The notes under the pieces are model-generated. The model searched no databases, had not been told where the DNA came from, and was given only the letters and a program-made list of their open reading frames with translations. Positions 1-8,731 of a stretch of DNA of 64,000 nt are shown here, piece by piece. How positions within the stretch are numbered: position 1 is the first letter of the stretch; the number at the start of each line of letters is the position of its first letter. The DNA lies in assembly GCA_003058495.1 (NCBI GenBank), contig QBVC01000017.1, forward strand, positions 78,345-142,344, given 5' to 3'. Position numbers and translations under genes: made by a program. The DNA comes from a gamma proteobacterium symbiont of Ctena orbiculata (lineage in GTDB: Bacteria; Pseudomonadota; Gammaproteobacteria; Chromatiales; Chromatiaceae).

Positions 1-476
1 TTTCTAAAGAGAGGACGGCGGTCTTGGTCCGGCAGTTGTGTTGGCTATTAGCCCCCTCCCTGTTTGTGAGTTTCGAGTAAATAGCAGTAGTGGTAAAAAA
101 CAGCAGTACACTCAATGGTGAATTTTTCTGTGCTTCTCAATATTTACCTGTACAAAAAATTTGTTTATGAATACTTTTGATAGGGAAGCTGCTATTACTT
201 ACTGCTGCCTTTCGTAACCTGTCAATAGATTTGATATCTACAACCAAAAAATTGGCAACCCGATTGCTGGGGATTGCTATTTTTCGGTATCGCGTTATTC
301 AGTAACCAGGGCTTGAATTGGACCAGTTTTCTCTTACCCTCTTTTATGTACCGATCAAGGTTCTGTGCGTTCTCGCCTTAAATTTTGCTGACACCAAGTT
401 GCCGTGTAAGCACCATGTAAACAGGAGAGAGTGAAAAAGTGTAAGAATTAGTTTGACCCACCATCACTCCACCCTT
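1..476. other. Gene-free left edge
   Basis: This stretch is AT-richer than the rest of the window, has stops in all frames and shows no recognisable protein or RNA gene. It lies downstream of the lipase gene on the minus strand. I see no clear U-tract terminator in it. Confidence 0.6.
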
Positions 477-1193
477 TCATTCCGGTCGCGACTTATCAAA
501 CTCTCCGTGCCGGAGGAAATAGAGCACCTGACGGATAACCTCGTCGTCAAGCATGATGAAGGCATGGCCCTCTTCCACCACCAGAAAATCCTTCATTTCG
601 GGAAGCTTGGTTCTCTCCACCGCGACCTTGCCATCGTCGTCACCGGGGATCTCGGGCAGAAACCAGGGCTCTCCATCCACCCTGCCGGCTATGATGCCGA
701 TCTCGCCAGGGATGGGTTTGAGGGTATTCGGCAGGCTGTTCTCGTCGGTACCCAATACCTGGCCCGACGGTCCCATGATGGTACGATACCAATAGCCGTC
801 CTTCATCTCGTCGGTGACCTCGCTGCCCCGGTTCGGCGGCGCCAGCATGACGATGCGCCCGAGATCGAAGATGCGATGCTCCTGCAGATAGTACCTGACT
901 AGAATGCCCCCCAGGGAGTGGGTGACAAAATGGATCTTTTCCGCCATGTTGCCGCGACAGTAAGCCAGGCCGGCCTCGATGGCCGGAACGCTCAACTCCT
1001 CGACACTTTTGCTCAATCCCGGGTAGCTCTCATTCCATACCCGATAACCCTGATCCTCCAATGCCCCCTCGATGGCGCTCATGGATAATGCGGTACGACC
1101 CATGCCATGGAGCAGGACAGCACATTCGACCTTTGCCGCCAGGGACGCAGAGGGTGGGATCAAGAGCAGCAGGGTGAACAATATATAACGCAT
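477..1193 (-). CDS. Secreted alpha/beta-hydrolase (lipase/esterase-like)
   Basis: Protein of about 238 residues with an N-terminal hydrophobic signal peptide ending near SLAA. It has the oxyanion motif HGMGRT just after the signal peptide and a nucleophile elbow THSLGGI with the catalytic serine; an HAF near the C-terminus probably supplies the histidine. This matches small triacylglycerol lipase/PGAP1-like esterases, so it probably cleaves ester lipids in the periplasm or outside. The ATG at 1193 is chosen because it directly precedes the signal peptide and lies 13 bases after the stop of the acyltransferase gene; the frame stays open further upstream inside that gene. The pair is probably co-transcribed, which suggests a lipid-related role. 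The substrate is unknown. Confidence 0.8.
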   Translation of the reverse strand: MRYILFTLLLLIPPSASLAAKVECAVLLHGMGRTALSMSAIEGALEDQGYRVWNESYPGLSKSVEELSVPAIEAGLAYCRGNMAEKIHFVTHSLGGILVRYYLQEHRIFDLGRIVMLAPPNRGSEVTDEMKDGYWYRTIMGPSGQVLGTDENSLPNTLKPIPGEIGIIAGRVDGEPWFLPEIPGDDDGKVAVERTKLPEMKDFLVVEEGHAFIMLDDEVIRQVLYFLRHGEFDKSRPE

Positions 1194-1206
1194 GGCACCA
1201 TGGACA

Positions 1207-2580
1207 TCAGTGATGGGAGAGACGATTGGCGATCCGCACCATCCTGGCCAGCTCCTTCTCCAGGGCCTGGCGCTTCTCCCGCAGGTATGACTTGAGGTCG
1301 CGACGGCGCAGGAAGAGCAGAAACACCCGGATGTTTTCCCGCATCCGCCGCATCTCTCCATGTACCAGCAAGGCGACAAGGCTGCCGACGATCAGGGCCA
1401 AAACATAGCCGAGCATCCAGGCCCAGCCGAAATAGCGATAAACCAGATAGCTCTGCAGTAACCAGAAGCCGCTGAAGAAAAGCAGCCCCAGCACCATATT
1501 GGCGGTGTCGTACTGATTGGTCCCCTTGGCAAAGTGGCGTGACAACCGTTTTGTCAGCTGGTAGGGCAGGTAGTTGTTTATCAAGCCCCAGATCGCCACT
1601 GGAAACACAATCAGCACCATCCAGACCATACGCAACAGATAGAGCGCGATCAGTGTCGGTCTGTAGTCGATATTGAGCTGATAATCCTTCACCCCGCAGT
1701 AGCTGCAGACCTTTTCGAACTGTTTGAGCTGGCTGATCAAGGTCCTCACCCGGTCGGGTTCATACTCTCTCAGCAGACGCTGGGCGTCGATCAGGCGTTG
1801 TTGGGCGCGCAGGCGCTGATGCAGGTTGCGCTGCCGGTATTTGCCGTGCCGGAAGGCGAAAAAGCGTTCCAGCCTGGCGATCAGGTTGACCTCCTCCCAG
1901 CTCTCCGCGTTCAGTGTTACCGCCTCCAGCCCCCTTCGAATCCGCTCGGTCAACTCGATGACGCGCGCTTCGTCGCTCTGTTGCGCAGCGAAGGTCATGT
2001 CCACCGCATTGCCGAATTCTACCAGCACCGCGCTGCGAAACTTTCCCCGCTGCGGAAAGGTAAGACCCACGGGAACGACCGCCGGTTCCCTTCCCGTGAC
2101 CGCCATGGTCTCCAAGGCGAGACGGGCGGCACCGGTTTTCAATGCCGTCAGCCGCGGCACGTCGTGACTCTGACCTTCGGGAAATATGATCAGCGTCTCC
2201 CCTTGCGCCAGCAGTCGATAGCAGCGTTTGAAGGTATCCCTGTTGTTGCTTACATCGACACCGGGATCGCCGCGGCGGTAGATAGGAACCGCGCCGATCA
2301 GTTTCAGGATCGGTTTTAGGAGGGGATTATCGAACAGGCCGCTTCGCGCCAGTGGCCTGATCGCCCTTGTCGTCGCGGCCTGCAGTACCACGGCATCCGC
2401 CAGGGCATTGACATGATTCGCACAGAGAATGATGCCCTGATCCGCGGGCAGATGTTCAGCCCCGACAACCTCGAACTGGCGGTAAAAGACCCGTACCACG
2501 AGACGGCAGAATCCCTGCCAGGTTCGTTCAAACCAAGTCAGTCGACCTGCACCAGCGACGTAGGATGGCACGCTTTCCAT
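1207..2580 (-). CDS. PlsC-like 1-acyl-glycerol-3-phosphate acyltransferase
   Basis: The N-terminal third carries the PlsC/LPLAT signature: the NHVNALAD block is the catalytic HxxxxD, and FPEGQS is the substrate-binding block. This predicts transfer of acyl groups to a lysophospholipid or related acceptor at the inner membrane. About residues 300-400 contain two hydrophobic hairpins, and a basic coiled-coil-like tail follows, so it is longer (about 457 residues) than the housekeeping PlsC of about 240-260. The start at 2580 has a GGAT element six bases upstream; an ATG five codons earlier at 2595 is the alternative. It is upstream of, and closely spaced with, a secreted lipase gene. Confidence 0.82.
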   Translation of the reverse strand: MESVPSYVAGAGRLTWFERTWQGFCRLVVRVFYRQFEVVGAEHLPADQGIILCANHVNALADAVVLQAATTRAIRPLARSGLFDNPLLKPILKLIGAVPIYRRGDPGVDVSNNRDTFKRCYRLLAQGETLIIFPEGQSHDVPRLTALKTGAARLALETMAVTGREPAVVPVGLTFPQRGKFRSAVLVEFGNAVDMTFAAQQSDEARVIELTERIRRGLEAVTLNAESWEEVNLIARLERFFAFRHGKYRQRNLHQRLRAQQRLIDAQRLLREYEPDRVRTLISQLKQFEKVCSYCGVKDYQLNIDYRPTLIALYLLRMVWMVLIVFPVAIWGLINNYLPYQLTKRLSRHFAKGTNQYDTANMVLGLLFFSGFWLLQSYLVYRYFGWAWMLGYVLALIVGSLVALLVHGEMRRMRENIRVFLLFLRRRDLKSYLREKRQALEKELARMVRIANRLSHH

Positions 2581-2595
2581 GATGAATCCAAGCAT

Positions 2596-3007
2596 ATCAC
2601 GTCAATGTTTAAACGCGCAGGTGGAACGGAAGAGCGATGCTTGGGAATCCATGAGGATGACCAAAGCTGAAACGAAGCTGGAGAGATGGGAGACAACCTG
2701 ACCGGTGTTGCCGACATGATAGGGTAACGAGGAAGTAAACTCCCGGGAACGACAGTTTGTAGGCAATGAGTTATAATTCCCCGAATACCGTCTATTCATT
2801 ATTGCACGAGCAGCAAGGATGATTTTATGACTTTGCTGCTTCTCAATAATAGACCCTGACTGAATAATCCTGCATTCGTTGGATTGGATTAATGATTGCG
2901 CCTGTCTAGTATGGCATTGAGCGTGGCTTGAAGATAATAATGATTATGACTGGTCGGTAACAATAACTAATAAACTGCTAGCTATTTCCAACAAAGGGGG
3001 GAACTCA
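2596..3007. other. Intergenic region between divergent genes
   Basis: This gap separates the minus-strand acyltransferase from the plus-strand haem protein and must hold both promoters. It is AT-rich from about 2830 on. A GGGGGGA ribosome-binding site lies just before the ATG at 3008. I could not assign a convincing -35/-10 pair. Confidence 0.4.
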
Positions 3008-3484
3008 ATGAACGTGTTGAAGATTGCCGTGATGGCAGCTGTTTTTCTGGCTTTGCCGGTTCAGGCTGACTGGCGAAATGAGGGCAGCCCTGAAGAGCAG
3101 CTCGCAAATCTGGTCAAACTGGTGCCGGGCACATCGCATTGGATGTTTGAAATCGGTGAACGCTACAAGAATCTCTACTGGGCGGCAAAACTGGATCGAT
3201 GGGAGTTCGCGCAGTATCAAGTGGAGGAAATTGAAAAACTGATCAAGGTTGTGCAACTTGCCAGACCGAAGCGTGCCGAGACCGCTCAGGAGTTTGTCGA
3301 CAAGGGCCTGCCGGCAATCGCGGAAGGTGTGGCTTCAAAAGACTGGGATGTCTTCAAGCCGGCATTCGAAACGCTGCGTCAGGCATGTATAACCTGTCAC
3401 GGTAAAAACGACCATTCCTTTATCTCGCTGCCGGCAGCGCCAGCGACTGCAGCAAGCCCGTCACTCAACCTGCCCAGCCCATAA
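3008..3484 (+). CDS. Periplasmic c-type haem protein (single CxxCH)
   Basis: The 158-residue product has a cleavable signal peptide (MNVLKIAVMAAVFLALPVQA) and one CITCH haem c attachment motif near residue 127, followed by a short Ala/Pro-rich tail. The region before the haem site is predicted helical with no other haem motif, which resembles the cytochrome c' / cytochrome-c-prime-like four-helix family where CxxCH is in the last helix. It is therefore a periplasmic electron carrier or gas-binding haem protein. A strong GGGGGGA ribosome-binding site precedes the ATG. It is monocistronic and converges on motY. The partner is not known. Confidence 0.78.
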   Translation: MNVLKIAVMAAVFLALPVQADWRNEGSPEEQLANLVKLVPGTSHWMFEIGERYKNLYWAAKLDRWEFAQYQVEEIEKLIKVVQLARPKRAETAQEFVDKGLPAIAEGVASKDWDVFKPAFETLRQACITCHGKNDHSFISLPAAPATAASPSLNLPSP

Positions 3485-3494
3485 GGGCAGAGCC

Positions 3495-3513
3495 GCCTCC
3501 AGGGGATGGAGGC
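3495..3513. other. Stem-loop between convergent genes
   Basis: GCCTCCA and TGGAGGC pair perfectly around a 5-base loop between the 3' ends of the haem protein and motY genes. There is no U-tract on either side, so it is only a possible terminator. Confidence 0.35.
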
Positions 3514-3578
3514 AGCTGGATTCACATTGCCACCATGAGGGTGGAGAGCAGCAAACAGGATCCCATGACAACGGGGCT

Positions 3579-4493
3579 TTATCGCTCCAGGTTGATCTCG
3601 ACCCGTCGATTCGCCGCCCGCGCGGATTCGGTGCGCCTTGCGATCTTGGGCCGGGACTCGCCATAGTGGCGTTGGCTCATCAACCGTCCTTTGACTCCCT
3701 TGCTTGAGAGATAGCTGTAGACATTAGCCGCGCGCCGTGCCGACAGTCCCTTGTTGTACCGACTCGAACCCTGGTCATCCGCATGACCCTCGATGCTGAC
3801 CCTGCTGATCCTCTCATCCGCCTGAATATAGGCGGCAAGCTGGTCGAGTCGCTGTTCTCCCTTGCCGTCCACCCGATCCACATCCAGGGCGAAATGCAGC
3901 GTCGAGTTACGCAACGCCGAAAATCCCCCGCTCTTCGGCAACTGGCGAAGGCAGCGTTTGAACTGCCGATAGGGTTTTTGGAAATTGACCGGTGACAGCT
4001 CTACCCGCACCCGACGGCGGCTGTCGTCCCAATCGGGAAAAGCAAAGCTTCCCACCTGTCCTTTTGTCAACGAGGTCAGCAGCCACCCCGCCTGCTTGCG
4101 CGGCAGCGCCATCGGCTGCAGGCCGGGCTGAATGGTTATCGCGTGCCGGATGGGATCGGGAGGATTGTGCTCCCAAGGCGGCGAGACCTCGTTCACGATC
4201 CCCTCGACCCGCTCGGGTACCGGCTGAAAGCTGTTGATGAAGAAGTGGAGACTTTCACCTGCCAGTCGCCGGAATCGGGCCACCCCGAACTGCGGCACCT
4301 CGTGCGCCAGTTCGCAGCTGTAATCCGATCCGCTAAACGACCATGCCGAGTCGTGCATCCCGGCCATGTAGCGCTGATCCTCCAGCTCAAGCGCCTGCAG
4401 GGTATGGGGCTTGAACATCAACAGCAGCGACAGCCAGAGCGCCGCCGTGACGAAATAGACCTTCTCTTCATATCTGCAAACTGGAAACGCCAT
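3579..4493 (-). CDS. motY: MotY-type sodium-driven flagellar motor protein
   Basis: The product is 304 residues long, close to Vibrio MotY (about 293). After a hydrophobic signal-like segment come the MotY N-terminal domain features, RYMAGMHDSAWSFSG and the single conserved CEL, then a C-terminal OmpA-like peptidoglycan-binding domain with SIEGHADDQGSSRYNKGLS and RRVEI. In Vibrio, MotY forms the T ring around the flagellar basal body and anchors the PomA/PomB stator, so its presence predicts a sodium-driven polar flagellum. A sigma-28 promoter lies about 40 bases upstream, consistent with late flagellar expression. No other motor genes are in the window except cheV 3 kb away. Confidence 0.88.
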   Translation of the reverse strand: MAFPVCRYEEKVYFVTAALWLSLLLMFKPHTLQALELEDQRYMAGMHDSAWSFSGSDYSCELAHEVPQFGVARFRRLAGESLHFFINSFQPVPERVEGIVNEVSPPWEHNPPDPIRHAITIQPGLQPMALPRKQAGWLLTSLTKGQVGSFAFPDWDDSRRRVRVELSPVNFQKPYRQFKRCLRQLPKSGGFSALRNSTLHFALDVDRVDGKGEQRLDQLAAYIQADERISRVSIEGHADDQGSSRYNKGLSARRAANVYSYLSSKGVKGRLMSQRHYGESRPKIARRTESARAANRRVEINLER

Positions 4494-4530
4494 ACCTCGA
4501 ACCAGGGATCAAACGCCAACTCTGAAGAGC

Positions 4531-4557
4531 ATATCGGCCAGTTTGGGTCGATCCTTA
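4531..4557 (-). promoter_or_regulatory. Sigma-28 (FliA) promoter for motY
   Basis: Read on the minus strand this is TAAGGATC, an 11-base spacer, then GCCGATAT. The FliA consensus is TAAAGTTT-N11-GCCGATAA, so the -10 matches 7 of 8, the -35 matches 5 of 8 and the spacing is exact. The element ends about 38 bases before the motY start codon. Confidence 0.75.
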
Positions 4558-4694
4558 GTTGTCACCATGCAGGTTGTGGTGACCGAGTCTGGCGGGGATA
4601 CAGCTGGGGCGGGTGGCTCAAGGCAGAGCAGCCCAGCAACCGGGGAAGCGCGTATTCAGCCTGGTGAGGTCGGACCTGTACAAGGCATCAACGG

Positions 4695-5252
4695 TTATTC
4701 GTCCTCATGGGCCTGGAGGTAATCGATGAGGCTGCGAAATCGATTGTAGTCTTGGCGATTGAACAGGGGGTCCTCTCCGTGTGCGATCTCCGCCTCCAAT
4801 TTCTGCCAATCCTTGTCGCTGAGCACGCTCTCCACCAGGGGAAACACCTCCTGCTCCTCGAGGTCGATATGCTGACGCTGCAGGGCGACGAACTCCCTGC
4901 CCCGGGTCTCCACCTCCTCCCTCAGCAGTACCTCGCCCTGCATCGCCCCCTCCAGGGTCTTTCTGTAGTTGCGTGCCAGCCCTATCAGATCAACGTGCTC
5001 CTTGGTTATCCGTTCATAGAGGGGCTTTTGCTCTTTCATCGACTTCTTGCGAAAGGCAACCTTGTTGATCTGATCCTCCGTGGGATGGTGGGACTGTTCG
5101 GCATAGTGCTCTATGTAGTCCAACATCTCGATCTTGAGATCGAAGTTCGCTTCGTGGCCGGCGCTCAGCGCGTCCAACTCGTGACTCATGAGATCGAGCA
5201 GGCGGGCCAGATTGATATGGTCTTTGTGGAGCTTTTCCAGTAGGGGTCTCAT
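4695..5252 (-). CDS. Hemerythrin-like HHE domain protein
   Basis: The protein has 185 residues when started at 5252. It is predicted all-helical with the His/Glu pattern of the HHE cation-binding fold: KLHKDH near the start, EHYAEQSHHPTED, TKEHVDL and QRQHIDLEEQEVFP. Such proteins bind a di-iron centre and sense or handle oxygen, nitric oxide or iron. The start at 5252 forms an ATGA overlap with the stop of the potassium channel gene at 5249-5251, which indicates translational coupling. The same frame extends 12 codons further upstream inside the channel gene, but the overlap makes the chosen start more likely. Its pairing with the channel suggests it may modulate it; this is inference. Confidence 0.8.
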   Translation of the reverse strand: MRPLLEKLHKDHINLARLLDLMSHELDALSAGHEANFDLKIEMLDYIEHYAEQSHHPTEDQINKVAFRKKSMKEQKPLYERITKEHVDLIGLARNYRKTLEGAMQGEVLLREEVETRGREFVALQRQHIDLEEQEVFPLVESVLSDKDWQKLEAEIAHGEDPLFNRQDYNRFRSLIDYLQAHEDE

Positions 5253-6952
5253 GTCACCTCTCTTTTTCTCAAGCGGCGCCAGACCCATCCCTCCGGCCTG
5301 GCCTCTCCCGTGAGAATATAGTTTAGGGCATTTTCATTTTGCAGAGTCCAGTGCATACGGTTTTTTGCATAAACAGACCCACAGAAGAGCAAATGATCGT
5401 CCTTTTGTACCTTGAGATCCAAGTCAGGCAGTAAAATATAGTCGTTATGGCGATAGAGCATCAGCGGTATACAGGGGAGTTTACTGCTTCTGTCCCTCGG
5501 ATCCGTCATCAGCTCCCCCAAGGTCAACTGGTTGCCGCGTCGGACGAAGGCACACACCGCATGGGACTCACGCTCGGAAAAGGCGATCTCCCACACCTCC
5601 GGCGCATGATGCGTCACCAGGGCGGAAATCCTGCTGATCAGCTGGCAGGCCCATTCATCATCCTGGTGCAGTACAAGCTTGACGAACTGATGCTGCATCG
5701 GTGCGCCCAACAATACCCGAATACGGTTGGCAATGATATCGCTGGGTAACATTACCATCTCAGCACCGACGGCCTCTATCACCGCATCGTTGTGTTTGAG
5801 ATTCTGTCTCAAAATCACGAACAGGTCGGTATTCAACTCCCGCGCGGTCATGATGATCGAGAGATTGTTGGCATCGTTGTCGGTGCCCGCCACCAGACCG
5901 ACAGCCCTTTCGATCTCCGCTTCAGTGAGGGTGTCCGCCTCCGTACCGCGCCCGATGACGCAGTGGGTGGGCGGGGTGCCCGTCATCTCGGGTTCCGCCT
6001 CCACGACAATGACCTCCAATCCTTCGCGCACGAGCTTATCGTAGACCGCCTTGCCGAAGCGGCCATAGCCGCAGATCACCCACAGACCCTTGCTTGGGGG
6101 ATAGACAGGGTCGTTGAGCATGTCTCGCTGGCCCAGGGAGAGCCAATCCTGCAACAGGCTGAGACAGGGCGCCTGGATGGCGGTCGCCAGGTGCAGCGCG
6201 AAGGCGTCGAAGGGATCGATAATGTAATCGGTGCCGAAGGAGGCCATGTTCTTCTCCACGTCATGGGAGTCGGCTCGACAGATCACCTCCACCTCGGGAT
6301 GAATCAATTTTGCCGTGATGGCGATCATCAGATTGTCTTCATTGGAGTTGGTGAGCGCCACCACGCCCTCACACAAGGGATGCTTGAGGCCCGCCTCGAG
6401 GAGATGCTCGGGCAGACTGGCGTCGCCGCAGAGACCGGGGACATACTCGCGCAGGTTTTCCAGCTTCAACATGTTGACGCGATCCTCGAGGATATCGATC
6501 ACCACCGCATGCTGGTTTCTGTCGGTAAGCGCCTTGACCAGCGCCTCCCCGGTCTGGCCATACCCACAAACCAGATAAAATGACTCTCGCATTCTCTTGA
6601 TTTGCTTGGCGAATCTCCGCTCAGTTAAAGCGTTTTGGAAGGTTTCGTCCTTGAGCAGGGCCAACACGGTTCCGATGGAGTAGAGCCAAACGACGACGGT
6701 GAAGAAGATCGAGAAACTGACCCATAGACGTTGCGCCGCGGTGAAGGCGAAGGGGATCTCGCCAAAACCGATGGTGCTGGACATGAAACTGACGAAATAG
6801 AAGGCGTGAAAGAAATCCATATGCCAGACATTGCCGTCGGCATCCCGGCCGGGAATCAGCACCAGACCCAGCATGGCGATGGAATAGGTCATCACCAGGG
6901 TCAGCAGCGGCGCCCGCATGCGCCTGAAGATGAGAAAGAAGATATTGTTCAT
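5249..6952 (-). CDS. Two-TM potassium channel with two RCK (TrkA-N) domains
   Basis: The 567-residue product starts with a transmembrane helix, a pore region with the filter-like sequence TIGFGE (residues 60-65) and a second helix. Two cytoplasmic Rossmann RCK domains follow, with GYGQTGEAL near residue 130 and GYGRFGKAV near residue 295, and then a TrkA-C-like tail. This is the layout of MthK/Kch-type channels but with two RCK units in a single chain, as in BK channels and GsuK. It should conduct potassium across the inner membrane under nucleotide or ion control. The filter differs from the canonical T-V-G-Y-G-D. It is the middle gene of a tight three-gene operon. Confidence 0.85.
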   Translation of the reverse strand: MNNIFFLIFRRMRAPLLTLVMTYSIAMLGLVLIPGRDADGNVWHMDFFHAFYFVSFMSSTIGFGEIPFAFTAAQRLWVSFSIFFTVVVWLYSIGTVLALLKDETFQNALTERRFAKQIKRMRESFYLVCGYGQTGEALVKALTDRNQHAVVIDILEDRVNMLKLENLREYVPGLCGDASLPEHLLEAGLKHPLCEGVVALTNSNEDNLMIAITAKLIHPEVEVICRADSHDVEKNMASFGTDYIIDPFDAFALHLATAIQAPCLSLLQDWLSLGQRDMLNDPVYPPSKGLWVICGYGRFGKAVYDKLVREGLEVIVVEAEPEMTGTPPTHCVIGRGTEADTLTEAEIERAVGLVAGTDNDANNLSIIMTARELNTDLFVILRQNLKHNDAVIEAVGAEMVMLPSDIIANRIRVLLGAPMQHQFVKLVLHQDDEWACQLISRISALVTHHAPEVWEIAFSERESHAVCAFVRRGNQLTLGELMTDPRDRSSKLPCIPLMLYRHNDYILLPDLDLKVQKDDHLLFCGSVYAKNRMHWTLQNENALNYILTGEARPEGWVWRRLRKREVT

Positions 6953-6980
6953 GGGAAATCCCGCCAGGCCCGCTAACCGC

Positions 6981-7364
6981 TTAGCGGCGCAGCATGACGG
7001 TTTCGATGATCAACAATATCACGGAGACCACGTTCGCCAGCATGGCGCCGCCGGAAAGCGAGACGATGCTGGCCATGGTGACTGTGGTGAGGCCGGTCTC
7101 GGTGACGTGCACCGCCAGGGTCCAGACAAGCGCAGCGGCAAACAGCTGCAGCAGCGCCACCAGGCTGGTTGCCAACAACACCGCACCCATCTGGGTCCGA
7201 TCGCCGAATTTGAGCACGGTGGCGATCAGATTGACCACGATGACAGCGAACAGCTCGTAGACATGGTGGTGATCCGGGTTGTCCAGTTCACCGACAAAAA
7301 AGCCGAAATTCAGGGTCAGGGCAAGTACAATGAAAAAACCAAAAACCACCTTCTCCGGATTCAC
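6981..7364 (-). CDS. Small four-helix membrane protein (DUF6394-like)
   Basis: The 127-residue product has four clear hydrophobic helices with a His-rich loop (NPDHHHVYE) after the first. I recall this as the DUF6394 family, which has no established function. It sits 28 bases upstream of the two-RCK channel and reads in the same direction, so the three genes (membrane protein, channel, hemerythrin-like) are probably one transcript. The conserved association suggests an accessory or sensor subunit for the channel, but nothing in the sequence proves that. Confidence 0.7.
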   Translation of the reverse strand: MNPEKVVFGFFIVLALTLNFGFFVGELDNPDHHHVYELFAVIVVNLIATVLKFGDRTQMGAVLLATSLVALLQLFAAALVWTLAVHVTETGLTTVTMASIVSLSGGAMLANVVSVILLIIETVMLRR

Positions 7365-7536
7365 ACCGATTCTCCTCTATTTACCCGTGAAAACACCAAT
7401 GATTCAGATCTTGGTGTAAAAGCTAGTTTTTTTCCAGTTATTTAGGTACTTCCCGGGAAACTCTCCGGGAATGGCGCCGCCAGATCCATGCCCTGCGCCG
7501 CCACGAGGGGAGATCTGCCGAAAAGGCCGTCCCAGT

Positions 7537-7563
7537 TAAAGCTTTTTGCCGCTCGACCGCTAC
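7537..7563 (+). promoter_or_regulatory. Sigma-28 (FliA) promoter for cheV
   Basis: TAAAGCTT, an 11-base spacer and ACCGCTAC. The -35 matches 7 of 8 and the -10 matches 5 of 8 positions of the FliA consensus with exact spacing. It lies 84 bases upstream of the cheV start, leaving a leader of about 75 bases. Confidence 0.65.
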
Positions 7564-7578
7564 TAAAAGCATGAGGAA

Positions 7579-7604
7579 CAGAGCCCCGGGTTGGCCGGGC
7601 TCTG
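7579..7604 (+). other. Stem-loop in the cheV leader
   Basis: CAGAGCCC pairs with GGGCTCTG around a 10-base loop, between the predicted sigma-28 promoter and the cheV start. There is no U-tract. It may affect mRNA stability or be a weak terminator for incoming transcription. Confidence 0.4.
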
Positions 7605-7646
7605 TGCCTAGCCAAGAAAACGCCCTCTATTTTAGAGAACAGGACC

Positions 7647-8615
7647 ATGTCTAATTTTATTAAATCTGTAGATGATCGTACGCGCCTGGCTGGCACCAAT
7701 CGACTGGAGGTCCTTCTTTTCAGCCTGGGTAAAGATCTGAGAACCGGCCGTGAAGAGACTTACGGCGTCAACGTCTTCAAGGTCCGTGAAGTAATGCTGG
7801 TACCGGAAATCACCCACGCACCGGATATGCCCCCATCGGTGGAGGGCATGGTCAGCCTGCGGGGAAACATGATTCCCGTGATCAATCTGCCCGACTTCTG
7901 CGGCATTCAGACGGAAGAGCGGCCTGGGATCCTGATCGTCACCGAGTACAACAAGAACGTGCAGGGTTTTCTCGTCCATGCGGTGGATACCATCGAGCGC
8001 CTGGCATGGGAAGATGTCAAGGTGCCGCCGGCGATGATGGCGCAGCAGCACGGCGGGCTGGTCACCGCGGTCACGGAACTGAAGGACGGTCGGCTGGTCA
8101 TGATCATGGATGTGGAGATGGTCCTCAGCCAGACATCGGGTTTTGGCCAGGGCGCAGAGCTGTTCGATGGTATCAAGCAGGTCGGAGACAACGATATCAC
8201 CCTGCTGTTCGCCGATGATTCGGCCGTCGCACGGGATCAGATCATTCGCACCATGGAACACATGGGTATCAAATATATCGGCACCACCAACGGCGCCGAG
8301 GCCTGGAGCAAGCTCAAGGAGATCGCCGAACGGGCGATAGCGACCGAGCACAAGCCCAGCGACTTCGTGCAGATCATCCTGACCGACGTCGAGATGCCGG
8401 AGATGGATGGTTATGTGCTGACCAGGAAGGTCAAGGAGGATGCCCGCTTCAGCGACATCCCCATCATCATGCACTCATCGCTCTCGGCGGATGCCAATAT
8501 GGCCCTGGGCAAGGGCGTGGGCGCCGATGCCTATGTGCCCAAGTTCGAGCCCACCGAACTCTCCGCCAAACTGCACGAGATTATCGAGAGTATCCACGGC
8601 CAGAAGGGCTCCTGA
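7647..8615 (+). CDS. cheV: Chemotaxis coupling protein CheV (CheW-REC)
   Basis: The 322-residue product joins an N-terminal CheW-like domain (about residues 20-170, with YGVNVFKVREVM and the VEGMVSLRGNMIPVINL core) to a C-terminal response-regulator receiver domain (about 185-315). The receiver has the acidic pair FADDS, the phospho-acceptor in ILTDVEMPEMDGY and a conserved lysine in VPKFEP. CheV couples chemoreceptors to CheA and is thought to tune adaptation through receiver phosphorylation. It stands alone rather than in a che operon, behind a sigma-28 promoter, which fits the flagellar regulon. Length and domain order are standard. Confidence 0.95.
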   Translation: MSNFIKSVDDRTRLAGTNRLEVLLFSLGKDLRTGREETYGVNVFKVREVMLVPEITHAPDMPPSVEGMVSLRGNMIPVINLPDFCGIQTEERPGILIVTEYNKNVQGFLVHAVDTIERLAWEDVKVPPAMMAQQHGGLVTAVTELKDGRLVMIMDVEMVLSQTSGFGQGAELFDGIKQVGDNDITLLFADDSAVARDQIIRTMEHMGIKYIGTTNGAEAWSKLKEIAERAIATEHKPSDFVQIILTDVEMPEMDGYVLTRKVKEDARFSDIPIIMHSSLSADANMALGKGVGADAYVPKFEPTELSAKLHEIIESIHGQKGS

Positions 8616-8642
8616 CGAACTGAATCCCAAGCAACATAACGA

Positions 8643-8669
8643 TGCAGCCAGCGACTGGAGCTGGCTGCA
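8643..8669. other. Stem-loop after cheV
   Basis: TGCAGCCAG and CTGGCTGCA form a perfect 9-bp stem with a 9-base loop 28 bases after the cheV stop. No U-run follows, so it may be a factor-dependent terminator or an mRNA-stabilising hairpin. Confidence 0.45.
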
Positions 8670-8698
8670 GATCCCGATCGTTTCGCCACCCAAGGGTT

Positions 8699-8713
8699 GT
8701 TACCTTAAGTAAC
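8699..8713. promoter_or_regulatory. 15-bp palindrome upstream of the CbrXAB-like operon
   Basis: GTTACCTTAAGTAAC has perfect GTTAC/GTAAC arms. It ends 18 bases before the start of the first gene of the sensor operon. A 13-of-15 identical copy lies at 15921-15935 upstream of the symporter operon, so a common regulator is likely. The identity of that regulator is unknown. Confidence 0.55.
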
Positions 8714-8731
8714 ACCTGCTAGGCTCTAGGG

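Noticed and set aside
453..902. 149-codon plus-strand frame over the lipase gene
   Set aside because: It lies fully inside the minus-strand lipase frame, which has clear catalytic motifs.
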